NCBI GenBank assembly: GCA_964606085.1
Contig: CAZSFD010000001.1
Location: forward strand, 186,001 to 250,000
Origin: CAIQJJ01 sp964606085
GTDB lineage: Bacteria; Chloroflexota; Anaerolineae; Anaerolineales; UBA4823
Length of the DNA: 64,000 nt
Direction: 5' to 3'
Positions 27,426 to 35,695 of the stretch are shown here, piece after piece. Each line of letters starts with the position of its first letter. Positions within the stretch are counted from its first letter, which is position 1. A program made the position numbers and the translations under genes. A model generated the notes under the pieces. That model was not told the DNA's origin, did no database searches, and worked only from the letters and a program-made list of their open reading frames with translations.

Positions 27426-29567
27426 GTGGCGAAAATAATCATCGATTCACATTATGACATCGGCGGACACCGCGAAGTATACGAAGACCGCGTGCGGGCG
27501 CGCCCCGTGACCACCGCCGCCGGGCTGAAATTGATGGTGGCAGCCGTGGCCGACGGCGTGGGCGGCGAAAACAAAGGCGAGCGCGCCTCGCAAACCACCA
27601 TAGACGCCCTCTTCAACTACCTGGAAAAAAGCCGCGAAACCGCCCTGCCCGCCTTGTTGACCCAGGCCGTGCAATATGCCAACAAAGCCACCTTTCAACT
27701 GCAACGCGAAACCAGCGGCGCCAGCACAACCCTGGCCGTGGCCGTGGTAGATGAGGCCACGGCAAAGCTGTACATTGCCAACGTCGGCGACAGCCGCATC
27801 TACCTGTGCCGCAACCGCAAGCTGACCCAATTGACCATAGACCACTCGTGGGCAACCGTCATGGCCTGGCAAGGCAAAATCAGCGCCGAAGCCGCCCGCG
27901 ACCACCCACGCGCCAACGTCCTCATGCGCGCCATCGGGCCGCGCGAGCAGGTGGAGGTAGACCTGGGCTTCTACGTTGGCACCAGCGACTACGCAGAAGC
28001 CAACGAACGCGGCCAGGGCGGCCTGCCCTTGCTCGATGGCGACGCCATCCTGGTCTGTTCTGACGGCCTGATCAAAGACTCGCCCCAAACCGGCGAACCC
28101 CTGATCAGCAAAGAAGAGATCATTCGCACCGTTACCGAAAAAGAAGGCAAGAAGGCCGCTCAGGAGTTGGTTTCGTTTGCCCTGGGCCGCGGCCCCGATG
28201 ACAACATTTCGGCCGCCCTGATCCAGATGCCCGACCGCTGGCGCACCTGGCGGGCGCGCCGCCCGATGCTGATCGCCGGAGGTGTCATCTTTGCGCTGGC
28301 AATTGTTCTGTGCGTGGCCGTCGCGGCTTTGCTCATTACCCAAAGAACGCTGCAAACGCTCTCGCAAGAGCAACAAGCGGCTACGGCGCAGGCCGCAACC
28401 GTGGCCGCCTACACCGCTACACCTTCCGATACCCCCACGCCCTCCAACACACCCACCGTCACCTTCACCCCATCGCCCACGCTCAAACCCTTCGTGGCCG
28501 GGCAGGCCGGCGTCATCGTCAGTCAAAATGGCGATGCCTTCTTCCTGAAATCACCCCTGCAGGCCAAAGAACAGGAGGACATGGTCTTGCTGATTTTCCA
28601 CCGCGAAGGGTACAGCAGCAACCCGGGCTATCTCCACGCCCTGCCGGGAAGCCTGTTACAGATGAATACCATTGATGACCAGGCCTATCAGTTCTTCGTC
28701 TCGCAAGCGAGCCATGTGTTTGTCGAAAACGGCAGTTACGCCCTGGGCGAACTGCAGCTTGCCCGCTCCAATCTCACTTTGCGCGTCGAAGGCTCGTGCC
28801 TGGCATTAGATTACCCCGCAAACGAGCGCGCCATCGTCAGTTGCTATGCCGGCACCTGCACCTACGACGCCCTGGGCGGAGGTTCTGGCAGCATCGCCCC
28901 CGGCACACAACTGCTCTTCTCCGGGCCAGACCTCGACGCCGGCGAGGCGCAAGCCATCCCCGAAGCCGAGGCGCGCCAGTGGGCCAGCCGCCTGCCGGTG
29001 GGCAGCCTGGCCTACGATTGCGCCAACCAATATATCCCCACGCCCACACCCACCCGCCCGGCCGCCAAACCTCCCACCCAAAAAGAACCCGATGAGCCGG
29101 GCCACAATCCCGATCCCACCAACACGCCCATCCCTGCCTCCAACACCGCCAAACCGCCAAACACCAACACACCCAGACCGGCAAACACCAACACGCCCGC
29201 CAAAGCCCCCACCAACACAACCGCCGCCACGAAAACCACCGCCCCCACCCAAACACCCAAACCCGCCACGGCGACGACAACCCCCAAGGCAAGCACCCCC
29301 ACCGCCACCGCCAAGAACACCGCCACACGAACCGCCGTCCCCAGCCCTACACAAACCCCGCAACCCACGGCCACACCAACGTCACAACCATCCAACACCC
29401 CCGAAACACCCACCGAAGTTCCACCTACCGAAGTTCCACCCACCGATGTCCCCCCCACCGACGTTCCCCCAACTGCTACCACTGAAGCGCCGCCTCCTAT
29501 TGAAACGGATGACGTGCCAAAACCAAGCGATACACCTACCACAGACGAACCGCCGAAAGATGGATAG
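27426..29567 (+). CDS. PP2C-type Ser/Thr phosphatase with TM and Thr/Pro-rich outer tail
   Basis: 713 residues from GTG 27426, with AGGGAG upstream. Residues 1-265 are a PP2C phosphatase with its metal-binding motifs (HREVYEDRV, ADGVGGENKG, IANVGDSRIYL, VCSDGL, GPDDNISA). A membrane segment lies at about 280-305. An outer domain follows (FVAGQAGVIVSQNGDAFFL), then a 170-residue Thr/Pro/Asn-rich wall-spanning tail. It would reverse the action of the three kinases and is the last gene before the terminator. Confidence 0.93.
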   Translation: MAKIIIDSHYDIGGHREVYEDRVRARPVTTAAGLKLMVAAVADGVGGENKGERASQTTIDALFNYLEKSRETALPALLTQAVQYANKATFQLQRETSGASTTLAVAVVDEATAKLYIANVGDSRIYLCRNRKLTQLTIDHSWATVMAWQGKISAEAARDHPRANVLMRAIGPREQVEVDLGFYVGTSDYAEANERGQGGLPLLDGDAILVCSDGLIKDSPQTGEPLISKEEIIRTVTEKEGKKAAQELVSFALGRGPDDNISAALIQMPDRWRTWRARRPMLIAGGVIFALAIVLCVAVAALLITQRTLQTLSQEQQAATAQAATVAAYTATPSDTPTPSNTPTVTFTPSPTLKPFVAGQAGVIVSQNGDAFFLKSPLQAKEQEDMVLLIFHREGYSSNPGYLHALPGSLLQMNTIDDQAYQFFVSQASHVFVENGSYALGELQLARSNLTLRVEGSCLALDYPANERAIVSCYAGTCTYDALGGGSGSIAPGTQLLFSGPDLDAGEAQAIPEAEARQWASRLPVGSLAYDCANQYIPTPTPTRPAAKPPTQKEPDEPGHNPDPTNTPIPASNTAKPPNTNTPRPANTNTPAKAPTNTTAATKTTAPTQTPKPATATTTPKASTPTATAKNTATRTAVPSPTQTPQPTATPTSQPSNTPETPTEVPPTEVPPTDVPPTDVPPTATTEAPPPIETDDVPKPSDTPTTDEPPKDG

Positions 29568-29698
29568 ACTTGTTCCTGAATAACGATGAAGGTCTTTCCG
29601 TCCTTCGTGCTGGCGAGAAATTGCTGTGGCAAACGAATCATTAGCTGCTGAAGCGGTTTCACAGCAAGATAGAGGACGGAAAAACCTGGCTGGCTTAT

Positions 29699-29733
29699 AA
29701 AGGCCGCTCGCCCCTGCTCGAGCGGCCTTTTTA
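29699..29733 (+). terminator. Rho-independent terminator of the eCIS/phospho-signalling block
   Basis: GGCCGCTCG and CGAGCGGCC pair around an 8-base loop, with AAA and TTTTT flanks. It lies 130 bases after the phosphatase stop. The rest of the 322-base gap (29568-29889) holds no gene I can see. Confidence 0.85.
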
Positions 29734-29827
29734 TATCCCGCAGAAACCCCGCCCACGGGGAGAACGAACGGCGAAAGAAATTCGCCCGGCTAACTCTCCA
29801 CTAACCCACCAGGGTTGTACAATGGAA

Positions 29828-29873
29828 TTGAAAGTTGAAAGCCACCCCTGCCTTCAACGTTCAATCTTCAACC
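29828..29873. repeat. TTGAA/TTCAA-type short repeat upstream of the UvrA gene
   Basis: TTGAAAGTTGAA and TTCAACGTTCAA are inverted (11 of 12 bases) and followed by a further TTCAACC. Similar TTCAACC-like units occur directly upstream of start codons at 35601-35681 and 54531-54573. Confidence 0.5.
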
Positions 29874-29889
29874 TTTTCCCGGAGGCTTC

Positions 29890-32439
29890 ATGCAATCTCA
29901 AATCGTCGTCCGTAACGCCCGCCTGCACAATCTCAAAAACATCACCCTGTCCATCCCCAAGAACCAGTTCGTCGTCTTCACCGGCCTGTCGGGGTCGGGT
30001 AAAAGCAGCCTGGCCTTCGACACGCTGCACCAGGAAAGCCAGCGCCAATTCATGGAATCGCTCGGCATGGTGACAGACGGCCTGAGCAAACCGCCGCTAG
30101 ACTCTATCGAGGGCCTGGCGCCCTCAATCAGCGTGGATCAACACCTCACCAACCACAGCCCGCGCTCCACCGTCGGCACCGTGACGGAGGTGTACACCTA
30201 TTTGCGCGTGCTGTTCGCCCGCCTGGGGCACCGCCCCTGCCCGCAGTGCGGCGGTGACGTGCCGCCCTCAGCCGACGCGCCCGGCGAAACCTGGGACGAC
30301 GGGGACGGCAACGACGAATCCACTTACCTCTGCCCGCACTGCGGCCATCCCATCCCCGAACTGGGCATGGCGCACTTCTCGTTCAACAAACCCGCCGGAG
30401 CCTGCCCAACCTGCACCGGCCTGGGCCAGGTGCTGACCGCCCGCGTCGAAACGCTGGTGGACTTGGAGCGCAGCATTCTCGATGGCGCGGTCTATGGCTG
30501 GGATGCTTTTTTCGTCGCCCGCTACAAGGAAGCGCTGGTGGCCGCCGGCAAGCATTACGGCTTCGAGTTCGACCCGGCCTTGCCGGTCAAGGAATACACC
30601 TCCATCCAGCGTGACCTGCTGTTCTACGGCGTCAACGGCGCGGCGTTCACCCGCCACTTCCCCGGCGTTAAGCCGCCCGACACGGTCGCGCGTGGTTCCT
30701 TCGAGGGCCTTGTCACCAATTTGCTGCGCCGCTATGCCAACCTGGAGGGCGAAACCAGCTATCGCGAGAAGATGGAACAGCAATTGATCTCGCAGACGTG
30801 TTCCGCTTGCGGCGGCACACGTCTGAAGGCCGAAAGCCGCGCCGTCACCATCCTGGGGCAAGACATCATCACTATCTCGCAACTGCCGCTCTCGGCGCTG
30901 CTCGAATGGGTGACGGCGTTGACGGACAACATCGCTGGCGAACTGGCGGCCATCGCCGCCCCCATCATCGCCGACCTGCGCGGGCGCATCGGGCGGCTGG
31001 TGGATGTGGGCGTGGGCTATCTCACCCTCGAACGTTCGTCGCCCACGCTTTCGATGGGCGAGGCGCAGCGGCTGCGGCTGGCCTCGCTGCTCGGTTCGGG
31101 CCTAACCGGCGTGCTGTACATCCTCGACGAACCCACCATCGGCCTGCACCCGCGCGACAACCAACGCCTGATCACTGTGCTGAAACAACTGCGCGACCTG
31201 GGCAACACCGTCCTGGTGATCGAACACGATCTCGATTTTTTACACGCCGCCGACTACGTGGTGGATTTCGGCCCTGGCGCTGGCAAAGACGGCGGGCGCG
31301 TGGTGGCGGCTGGCACGCCGGCTGAGATCGCCGCCGAGCCGGGTTCGCTGACCGGGCAATACCTTTCCGGCACACTGACCCTGCCCCAACCGCCGCGCCG
31401 CCCGCCGAATGGCAAAGCAATTGTCATCCGCGGGGCGCGCCAGCACAACCTGAAGAACATCACCGCCCGCATTCCGCTGGGGATGCTGGTGGCGATCACG
31501 GGCGCTTCGGGGTCGGGCAAATCGTCGCTGCTGTTCGACATCTTCGATGCCGCCGCCCGCCAGCGCTTGCATGGGGCCAGCAGCCCTTCGACAGGCTCAG
31601 GGCGCGCACTGGCAGATTACGATTCCATCGAGGGCTGGCACTATCTCGACCGGGTGATCACCATTGACCAATCGGCCATCGGACGCTCGCCGCGCTCCAA
31701 CGCCGCCACCTACACCGATGCCTTCACGGCCATGCGCGAGGCCTTCGCCGCCACCGCCGAGGCCAAACGCCGCGGCCTGACGGCGCGCCACTTCTCGTTC
31801 AACACGCCCGGCGGGCGCTGCGAACGCTGCGAGGGGGCGGGTATCCTCAACATCTCGATGCACTTCCTGCCCGATGTCCCCGTACGCTGCCCGGCCTGCC
31901 ACGGGCGGCGCTTCAAGAAAGACGTGCTGGCGGTGAAATATAACGGCGTGGATGTGGCCGAAGCGCTCGAACTGACCATCGCCGAGGCGCTGCCGCACTT
32001 CGCCGACGTGCCGGGCGTGGTCTCCCGCTTGCAGGTGATGGCTGACGTGGGCCTGGGCTATTTGCAGCTTGGTCAGCCGGCCACCACGCTTTCGGGCGGC
32101 GAGGCGCAGCGCGTCAAACTGGCCAAGGAACTGGGGCGCAAATCAGGGGCAGATTCTCGCCGCCCAGGGCACACGCTCTACCTGCTCGACGAACCCACCA
32201 CCGGCCTGCACGTGGCCGACATCGCTCGCCTGCTGATCCTGCTGCAACGCCTGGTCGAGGCCGCTAACAGCGTCATCGTTATCGAACACAACCTGGAATT
32301 GATCCGCTCTGCCGATTGGGTGATCGATCTCGGCCCGGAAGGCGGCGCGGCGGGCGGCGAGATCGTGGCCGAAGGCACGCCCGAACAGGTGGCGCAGGTG
32401 GCTGCCTCGCATACCGGGCGTTTTTTGGCCGGGCAGTAA
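29890..32439 (+). CDS. uvrA: UvrA2-type excision ATPase lacking the UvrB-binding domain
   Basis: 849 residues, CCGGAGG before ATG. It has two ABC modules: Walker A at 32-40 (GLSGSGKSS) and 538-546 (GASGSGKSS), signatures SMGEAQRL and LSGGEAQRV, Walker B ILDEPTIGLH and LLDEPTTGLH. Zinc sites CPHCG...CPTC and CERCEG...CPACHG are kept. About 110 residues that form the UvrB-binding domain in full UvrA (about 940 residues) are replaced by a 30-residue linker, as in UvrA2 proteins linked to drug or damage tolerance. An SSPSTGSGRA stretch near 565 comes from a short repeat. No uvrB or uvrC is nearby. Confidence 0.92.
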   Translation: MQSQIVVRNARLHNLKNITLSIPKNQFVVFTGLSGSGKSSLAFDTLHQESQRQFMESLGMVTDGLSKPPLDSIEGLAPSISVDQHLTNHSPRSTVGTVTEVYTYLRVLFARLGHRPCPQCGGDVPPSADAPGETWDDGDGNDESTYLCPHCGHPIPELGMAHFSFNKPAGACPTCTGLGQVLTARVETLVDLERSILDGAVYGWDAFFVARYKEALVAAGKHYGFEFDPALPVKEYTSIQRDLLFYGVNGAAFTRHFPGVKPPDTVARGSFEGLVTNLLRRYANLEGETSYREKMEQQLISQTCSACGGTRLKAESRAVTILGQDIITISQLPLSALLEWVTALTDNIAGELAAIAAPIIADLRGRIGRLVDVGVGYLTLERSSPTLSMGEAQRLRLASLLGSGLTGVLYILDEPTIGLHPRDNQRLITVLKQLRDLGNTVLVIEHDLDFLHAADYVVDFGPGAGKDGGRVVAAGTPAEIAAEPGSLTGQYLSGTLTLPQPPRRPPNGKAIVIRGARQHNLKNITARIPLGMLVAITGASGSGKSSLLFDIFDAAARQRLHGASSPSTGSGRALADYDSIEGWHYLDRVITIDQSAIGRSPRSNAATYTDAFTAMREAFAATAEAKRRGLTARHFSFNTPGGRCERCEGAGILNISMHFLPDVPVRCPACHGRRFKKDVLAVKYNGVDVAEALELTIAEALPHFADVPGVVSRLQVMADVGLGYLQLGQPATTLSGGEAQRVKLAKELGRKSGADSRRPGHTLYLLDEPTTGLHVADIARLLILLQRLVEAANSVIVIEHNLELIRSADWVIDLGPEGGAAGGEIVAEGTPEQVAQVAASHTGRFLAGQ
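31584..31603. repeat. TTCGACAGGCTCA-family repeat inside the UvrA frame
   Basis: CCCTTCGACAGGCTCAGGGC is read in frame as part of SPSTGSGR. The same family is found at 32692, 49392 and 60629. Confidence 0.65.
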
Positions 32440-32446
32440 TGGTGGC

Positions 32447-32479
32447 AAAAAAAAGCGGCGCACCCTGGGGGTGCGCCGC
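32447..32479 (-). terminator. Rho-independent terminator for the leftward zinc-ribbon/USP genes
   Basis: Read on the minus strand, GCGGCGCACCC pairs with GGGTGCGCCGC and is followed by eight T. It lies between the stop of the UvrA gene and the small convergent gene. Confidence 0.85.
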
Positions 32480-32489
32480 ACACATTCGG

Positions 32490-32678
32490 CTAACCTTCTA
32501 TTCCTGGCATCTGCGTGCTGCGCCGATCATCTTCCCATTCGGCTTGCAGTCCGCAGGTACATGAGCGGCCTTCGGCGCAATCGGTGCAGCAAAAATGGCG
32601 CTGCTCCACAATCACCGGCAACCAGCCAATTTCAGCGCCACAGCCATCGCAAAAAATGGTTTGGGTGTGATCGAACAT
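32490..32678 (-). CDS. Small Cys-rich zinc-ribbon protein
   Basis: 62 residues with an AAGGAG site before its ATG. It contains CDGC, CCTDC and a CTC cluster, suggesting one zinc site; otherwise acidic and soluble. It lies downstream of the universal stress gene and is closed by a terminator at 32447-32479, so it is probably a real last gene of that leftward unit. Function unknown; small proteins of this kind may bind nucleic acid or a partner protein. Confidence 0.65.
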   Translation of the reverse strand: MFDHTQTIFCDGCGAEIGWLPVIVEQRHFCCTDCAEGRSCTCGLQAEWEDDRRSTQMPGIEG

Positions 32679-32691
32679 AGCAAACTCCTTT

Positions 32692-32729
32692 GGTTTCGAC
32701 AGGCTTTAGGTTTCGACAGGCTCAACCGG
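32692..32729. repeat. TTCGACAGGCT repeat, two tandem units
   Basis: Two units of GGTTTCGACAGGCT, the second continuing as CAACCGG, fill the gap between the zinc-ribbon gene and the universal stress gene. Confidence 0.65.
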
Positions 32730-32738
32730 CGCAGCCCC

Positions 32739-33641
32739 TTACTTGACCAACAGCCCCGAACACCCGGCATAATGGATCAACTTGCGCGACACGCTGCCCA
32801 CCAGCCAGGCGCGCACCTCGCTCAACCCACGCGACCCCGCCACAAACAGGTCAATCTGGTTTTGCTGGATGTATTCGATGATCTGCGTGGCGGCGTCGCC
32901 GGTGGAAAGGACGCTGACAGCCTTCAAGCCGGCCGCTTCCAGGTAACGCACGGTGCTATCGAGCAGCGCCGTGCCTTCGTTTTCCTGTTCGATGCGCATC
33001 GCCTCGATGGCTGCTTCGTCTTCCGGCGTGATCGGCGGCAGCGTTTCGGCCAGGATCGGCCAGTAATGCTCCGTGGCGGTCAGGCGTGGCGGCGGCGGAA
33101 GGACGTGCATGGCGTGAATGGTCACTTCGCCCGGCCAGGGAAACTGCGTGACGTATTCGGCGGCCTTCCGGCTGTTGGCCGAGCCATCGGTTACCAACAG
33201 CACATGGCGCAACCCGCGGTAGGGCGCTCGCACCACCAAAACTGGGCTGCTGGCATATTCCACCACCTGCTGCGCCACGCCGCCCAGCAAAATGCCCAGG
33301 GTGGCCCGCAGCCCTTTGGCGCCCACCACGATCAGGTCAGAGCAATTTTCGGCAGCATAGCGTGTGATTTCTGCCGCGGGGTTGCCATGCAGCAGGCCCG
33401 TTTTGCATGCAATCCCCTTTTCTTCAAAGAGATACTGCGTGCTTTCCAGGATTTTCACCAACGATACCCCCTGGTGTTGCCGGCGCACATCTTCTACCGC
33501 GACGGCGGTTACGCCGCTTTCGGGGGCGTGGAACTGCATGATGGCTAGATCACACAGCAGGTGAATGGCCGCCAGCGAATGTTCTGACCCATCCACCGCC
33601 AACAAGAACTGCATCGGCTTGTTGATCTTTTCAGCGCACAT
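32739..33641 (-). CDS. Tandem-domain universal stress protein
   Basis: 300 residues with AAGGAGGTGAG before ATG 33641. It has two UspA-like halves: residues 10-145 (LLAVDGSEHSLAAI, LIVVGAKGLRATLGILLGG) and 150-300 (VLLVTDGSANSRKAAEYV, LFVAGSRGLSEVRAWLVGS). The G-x2-G-x9-G(S/T)-type ATP motif is largely present in both. It likely acts as a cytoplasmic ATP-binding stress protein. It overlaps the preceding HEAT-repeat gene by 11 bases, so both are co-translated. Confidence 0.93.
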   Translation of the reverse strand: MCAEKINKPMQFLLAVDGSEHSLAAIHLLCDLAIMQFHAPESGVTAVAVEDVRRQHQGVSLVKILESTQYLFEEKGIACKTGLLHGNPAAEITRYAAENCSDLIVVGAKGLRATLGILLGGVAQQVVEYASSPVLVVRAPYRGLRHVLLVTDGSANSRKAAEYVTQFPWPGEVTIHAMHVLPPPPRLTATEHYWPILAETLPPITPEDEAAIEAMRIEQENEGTALLDSTVRYLEAAGLKAVSVLSTGDAATQIIEYIQQNQIDLFVAGSRGLSEVRAWLVGSVSRKLIHYAGCSGLLVK

Positions 33642-34653
33642 GACTCACCTCCTTGTCCTGCATCTGCTTGCCCCATTCGGCTTGCATCTGCTGGGCAATC
33701 GAAGCGACAACCGTGCTGGAAGTCGGGTCTTGCAGGGCCGCCAGAAGGGGGTGCAGCGTGTTGCGCACCGCTTGCGCTTCGATGGCATTGAACGCATGGC
33801 CGACCGCCTGTAAGGTGGGCTGTGTCAGACCGGGGCGGCTGAGCAATTGCAACAGCCCCGCCACGCAGTCAGCGCCCAGGCAGGCCAGGGCTTCCGCGCT
33901 GGCGAAACGGATCACGCGACTTTCATGGAACAGGCCCTCCTGGGCCACCTCCACACCGCGCAGATCGCCCATTTCAACCAGCGCCCGGGCGGCATGCCAG
34001 CGCACGTGCGCATCAGCATGGCTGAGCGCCTCGATCAGCGCCGGGCGAATGCTGCCCGCCACCTTGCGCACCGCCTGACCGGCCTCCTGGTGCAGGGCGC
34101 CGCGCCCACGCCCCAGGGCCCAGATCAACAACGGGCCGCAGCGCTGATCGTCAATGACTGTCAGGGCACGGACCGCTCGCACCTGCCAGGTTTCATCGCC
34201 CTGTTCAAGCGTCTCTTGCAGGGCCGAAATGGCTGCGGGATTGGCGCGCAAGCCCAGTAAACACGAGGCGGCGTAACGCACCGCAGCGCTCTGGTGCCCC
34301 AGGCAGGCTTGCAGGGCGGCCAGTTTCATCTCGCCTTCGGCCAGGCTATGGTCTTGCGTAAACACCTGGCGAATCGACTCATCCAACCGATAGGCCGCCT
34401 CCACATCCATCAGGCGCAGGTCGGGCGGCCCCGCTTGCCAGCAATGCTCGCCCATGCAGCGAACCACCCCCTGCCACACCACCGGGTCGGTACACTCGTG
34501 CAAAGCCGCCTGCATGATCTTGCGCAAATAGGGGTTGGCCGAACTGAGATATTGAATGGCCTCGTGCATCGCCTGGCGTTCCCCCCGGGCCGCCCGTCCG
34601 AGCAGTGCCAACTCGGCGGTGTAATGGGTTGTCTGTGTATTGCTCATCAACAT
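33631..34653 (-). CDS. HEAT-repeat protein
   Basis: 340 residues of helical repeats (for example AVRYAASCLLGLRANP, WQVRAVRALTVIDDQ, HVRWHAARALVEMGDL, RVIRFASAEALACLG), each about 30 residues, as in PBS-lyase/HEAT scaffolds. No catalytic motif, signal or membrane segment. AAAGGA lies 10 bases before ATG 34653; ATG 34647 is a possible alternative. It probably mediates protein interactions and is coupled to the universal stress protein. Confidence 0.85.
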   Translation of the reverse strand: MLMSNTQTTHYTAELALLGRAARGERQAMHEAIQYLSSANPYLRKIMQAALHECTDPVVWQGVVRCMGEHCWQAGPPDLRLMDVEAAYRLDESIRQVFTQDHSLAEGEMKLAALQACLGHQSAAVRYAASCLLGLRANPAAISALQETLEQGDETWQVRAVRALTVIDDQRCGPLLIWALGRGRGALHQEAGQAVRKVAGSIRPALIEALSHADAHVRWHAARALVEMGDLRGVEVAQEGLFHESRVIRFASAEALACLGADCVAGLLQLLSRPGLTQPTLQAVGHAFNAIEAQAVRNTLHPLLAALQDPTSSTVVASIAQQMQAEWGKQMQDKEVSHVR

Positions 34654-34706
34654 GGCACCACCATCCTTTCGCGTGTCTACGAACTTGGAGCCGATCCATC
34701 GGATGA

Positions 34707-34735
34707 CGTATACACTCTCTATTTATACAGTACAA
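34707..34735 (-). promoter_or_regulatory. Possible promoter of the HEAT/USP/zinc-ribbon unit
   Basis: On the minus strand TTGTAC is followed after 17 bases by TATACG, in AT-rich DNA about 55 bases before the HEAT-repeat start codon. Confidence 0.35.
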
Positions 34736-34816
34736 AAAAACACCCCGCGAGTCAACCACCAACATCGCGAAGGTGTGTAGCGTTCCTTTCCCCCAGGTAT
34801 GGCCTGCTAGCGCCTA

Positions 34817-35008
34817 TCAGCAATCACATGACTTCTGGTACAAACTTACCAGCAACTTTCGGTAACGCTCTTCAGATTTTAGCAGCGCCCACAGCAAAAT
34901 GAAGGTCAGAGCCAGGACAAAGAAAATCGAACTCTGGTTGGCGATAGATTGATAAAAAAAGTAACCATGCTGGCCGGCTTGTTGAAATGTGTTCTGATCG
35001 TTTAGCAT
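34817..35008 (-). CDS. Small membrane protein resembling BhlA/UviB holin-like family
   Basis: 63 residues. The middle is a hydrophobic helix (SIFFVLALTFILLWALL), followed by a charged KSEERYRKLLVSLY segment, the layout of BhlA/UviB bacteriocin-holin-like proteins. Two cysteines end the chain. It lies in the AT-rich gap 34654-35119 between divergent genes, and no other gene is seen in that gap. The ribosome site is weak (GAATAGAG), so expression is uncertain. There is no endolysin or phage gene beside it. Confidence 0.45.
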   Translation of the reverse strand: MLNDQNTFQQAGQHGYFFYQSIANQSSIFFVLALTFILLWALLKSEERYRKLLVSLYQKSCDC

Positions 35009-35119
35009 CTCTATTCATCCTGATAATGGTTGTGGTCAATATAAGCGCTGAATATGATACCAGATCAGTAACGCTTTTGATTGCGTGTAAAATAGAACCA
35101 CCACAAATAGGAGGTAGCC

Positions 35120-35587
35120 ATGTCCGACCAACCATCTTTCGATCATGCCGTTGTTCACAAATACTTTTCAGCCAATTGTTTTAACCAGGCCTGGGATTTA
35201 ATGGAAAAAACCGACCGCACGCCCGATGAAGACGAGCGAATGCTGCGCCTTTCAATGGCATCCCTATGGCACTGGACACAGCGCTTCGATTGCACCCCCG
35301 AAAACCTGTCCGTTGGCTATTGGCAGTTATCGCGTATTTACGTTTTGTTGCGCCAGCCCGACAATGCCCGACATTATGCCCGGCTCTGCCTGCAAGTCAG
35401 CCAGGCCGATGGAGCGCCGCTGTATTGCCTGGGCTTTGCTTATGAGGCCCTGGCCCGCACTGAAATGTCTGCTGGTGACCGCTTTGAAATGCAATCTCAC
35501 TTACAAAAAGCCCTGCAAATCGCCGAACGCATCACCGACGCAGAAGAAAAACAAATGCTGCTCGACGACCTAAAAACTATCGGTTGA
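35120..35587 (+). CDS. TPR-like helical protein
   Basis: 155 residues with TAGGAGGTAGCC before ATG. Paired helices with TPR-like spacing are visible (YWQLSRIYVLLRQPDNARHYARLCL, YCLGFAYEALARTEMSAGDRFEMQSHLQKALQIAE, each a single repeat). No signal peptide or enzyme motif. Likely a soluble scaffold or a remnant of a tetratricopeptide regulator; the partner is unknown. Confidence 0.8.
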   Translation: MSDQPSFDHAVVHKYFSANCFNQAWDLMEKTDRTPDEDERMLRLSMASLWHWTQRFDCTPENLSVGYWQLSRIYVLLRQPDNARHYARLCLQVSQADGAPLYCLGFAYEALARTEMSAGDRFEMQSHLQKALQIAERITDAEEKQMLLDDLKTIG

Positions 35588-35600
35588 AGGATGCGGGGAG

Positions 35601-35681
35601 CAGGTCACAAGTCAAAGGTCAAAGGTCAATCATAACGACTTTCGACCTGCGATTTTCGACCTGCAACCTTCACCCTTCACC
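35601..35681. repeat. GGTCA/TTCGACCT short-unit repeats upstream of the aldolase gene
   Basis: AGGTCACAAGTCAAAGGTC-type units are followed by inverted TTCGACCTGC and CAACCTTCACCCTTCACC units, ending 15 bases before the aldolase ATG. The layout parallels the repeats at 29828 and 54531. Confidence 0.5.
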
Positions 35682-35695
35682 CCAAGGAACTCCCC

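Noticed and set aside
29816..29823. TACAAT box upstream of the UvrA gene as a promoter
   Set aside because: No acceptable -35 element at 15-19 bases upstream.
32595..33548. 317-codon plus-strand frame opposite the universal stress gene
   Set aside because: The minus strand has two clear UspA domains and a strong ribosome site; the plus-strand translation has no family features.
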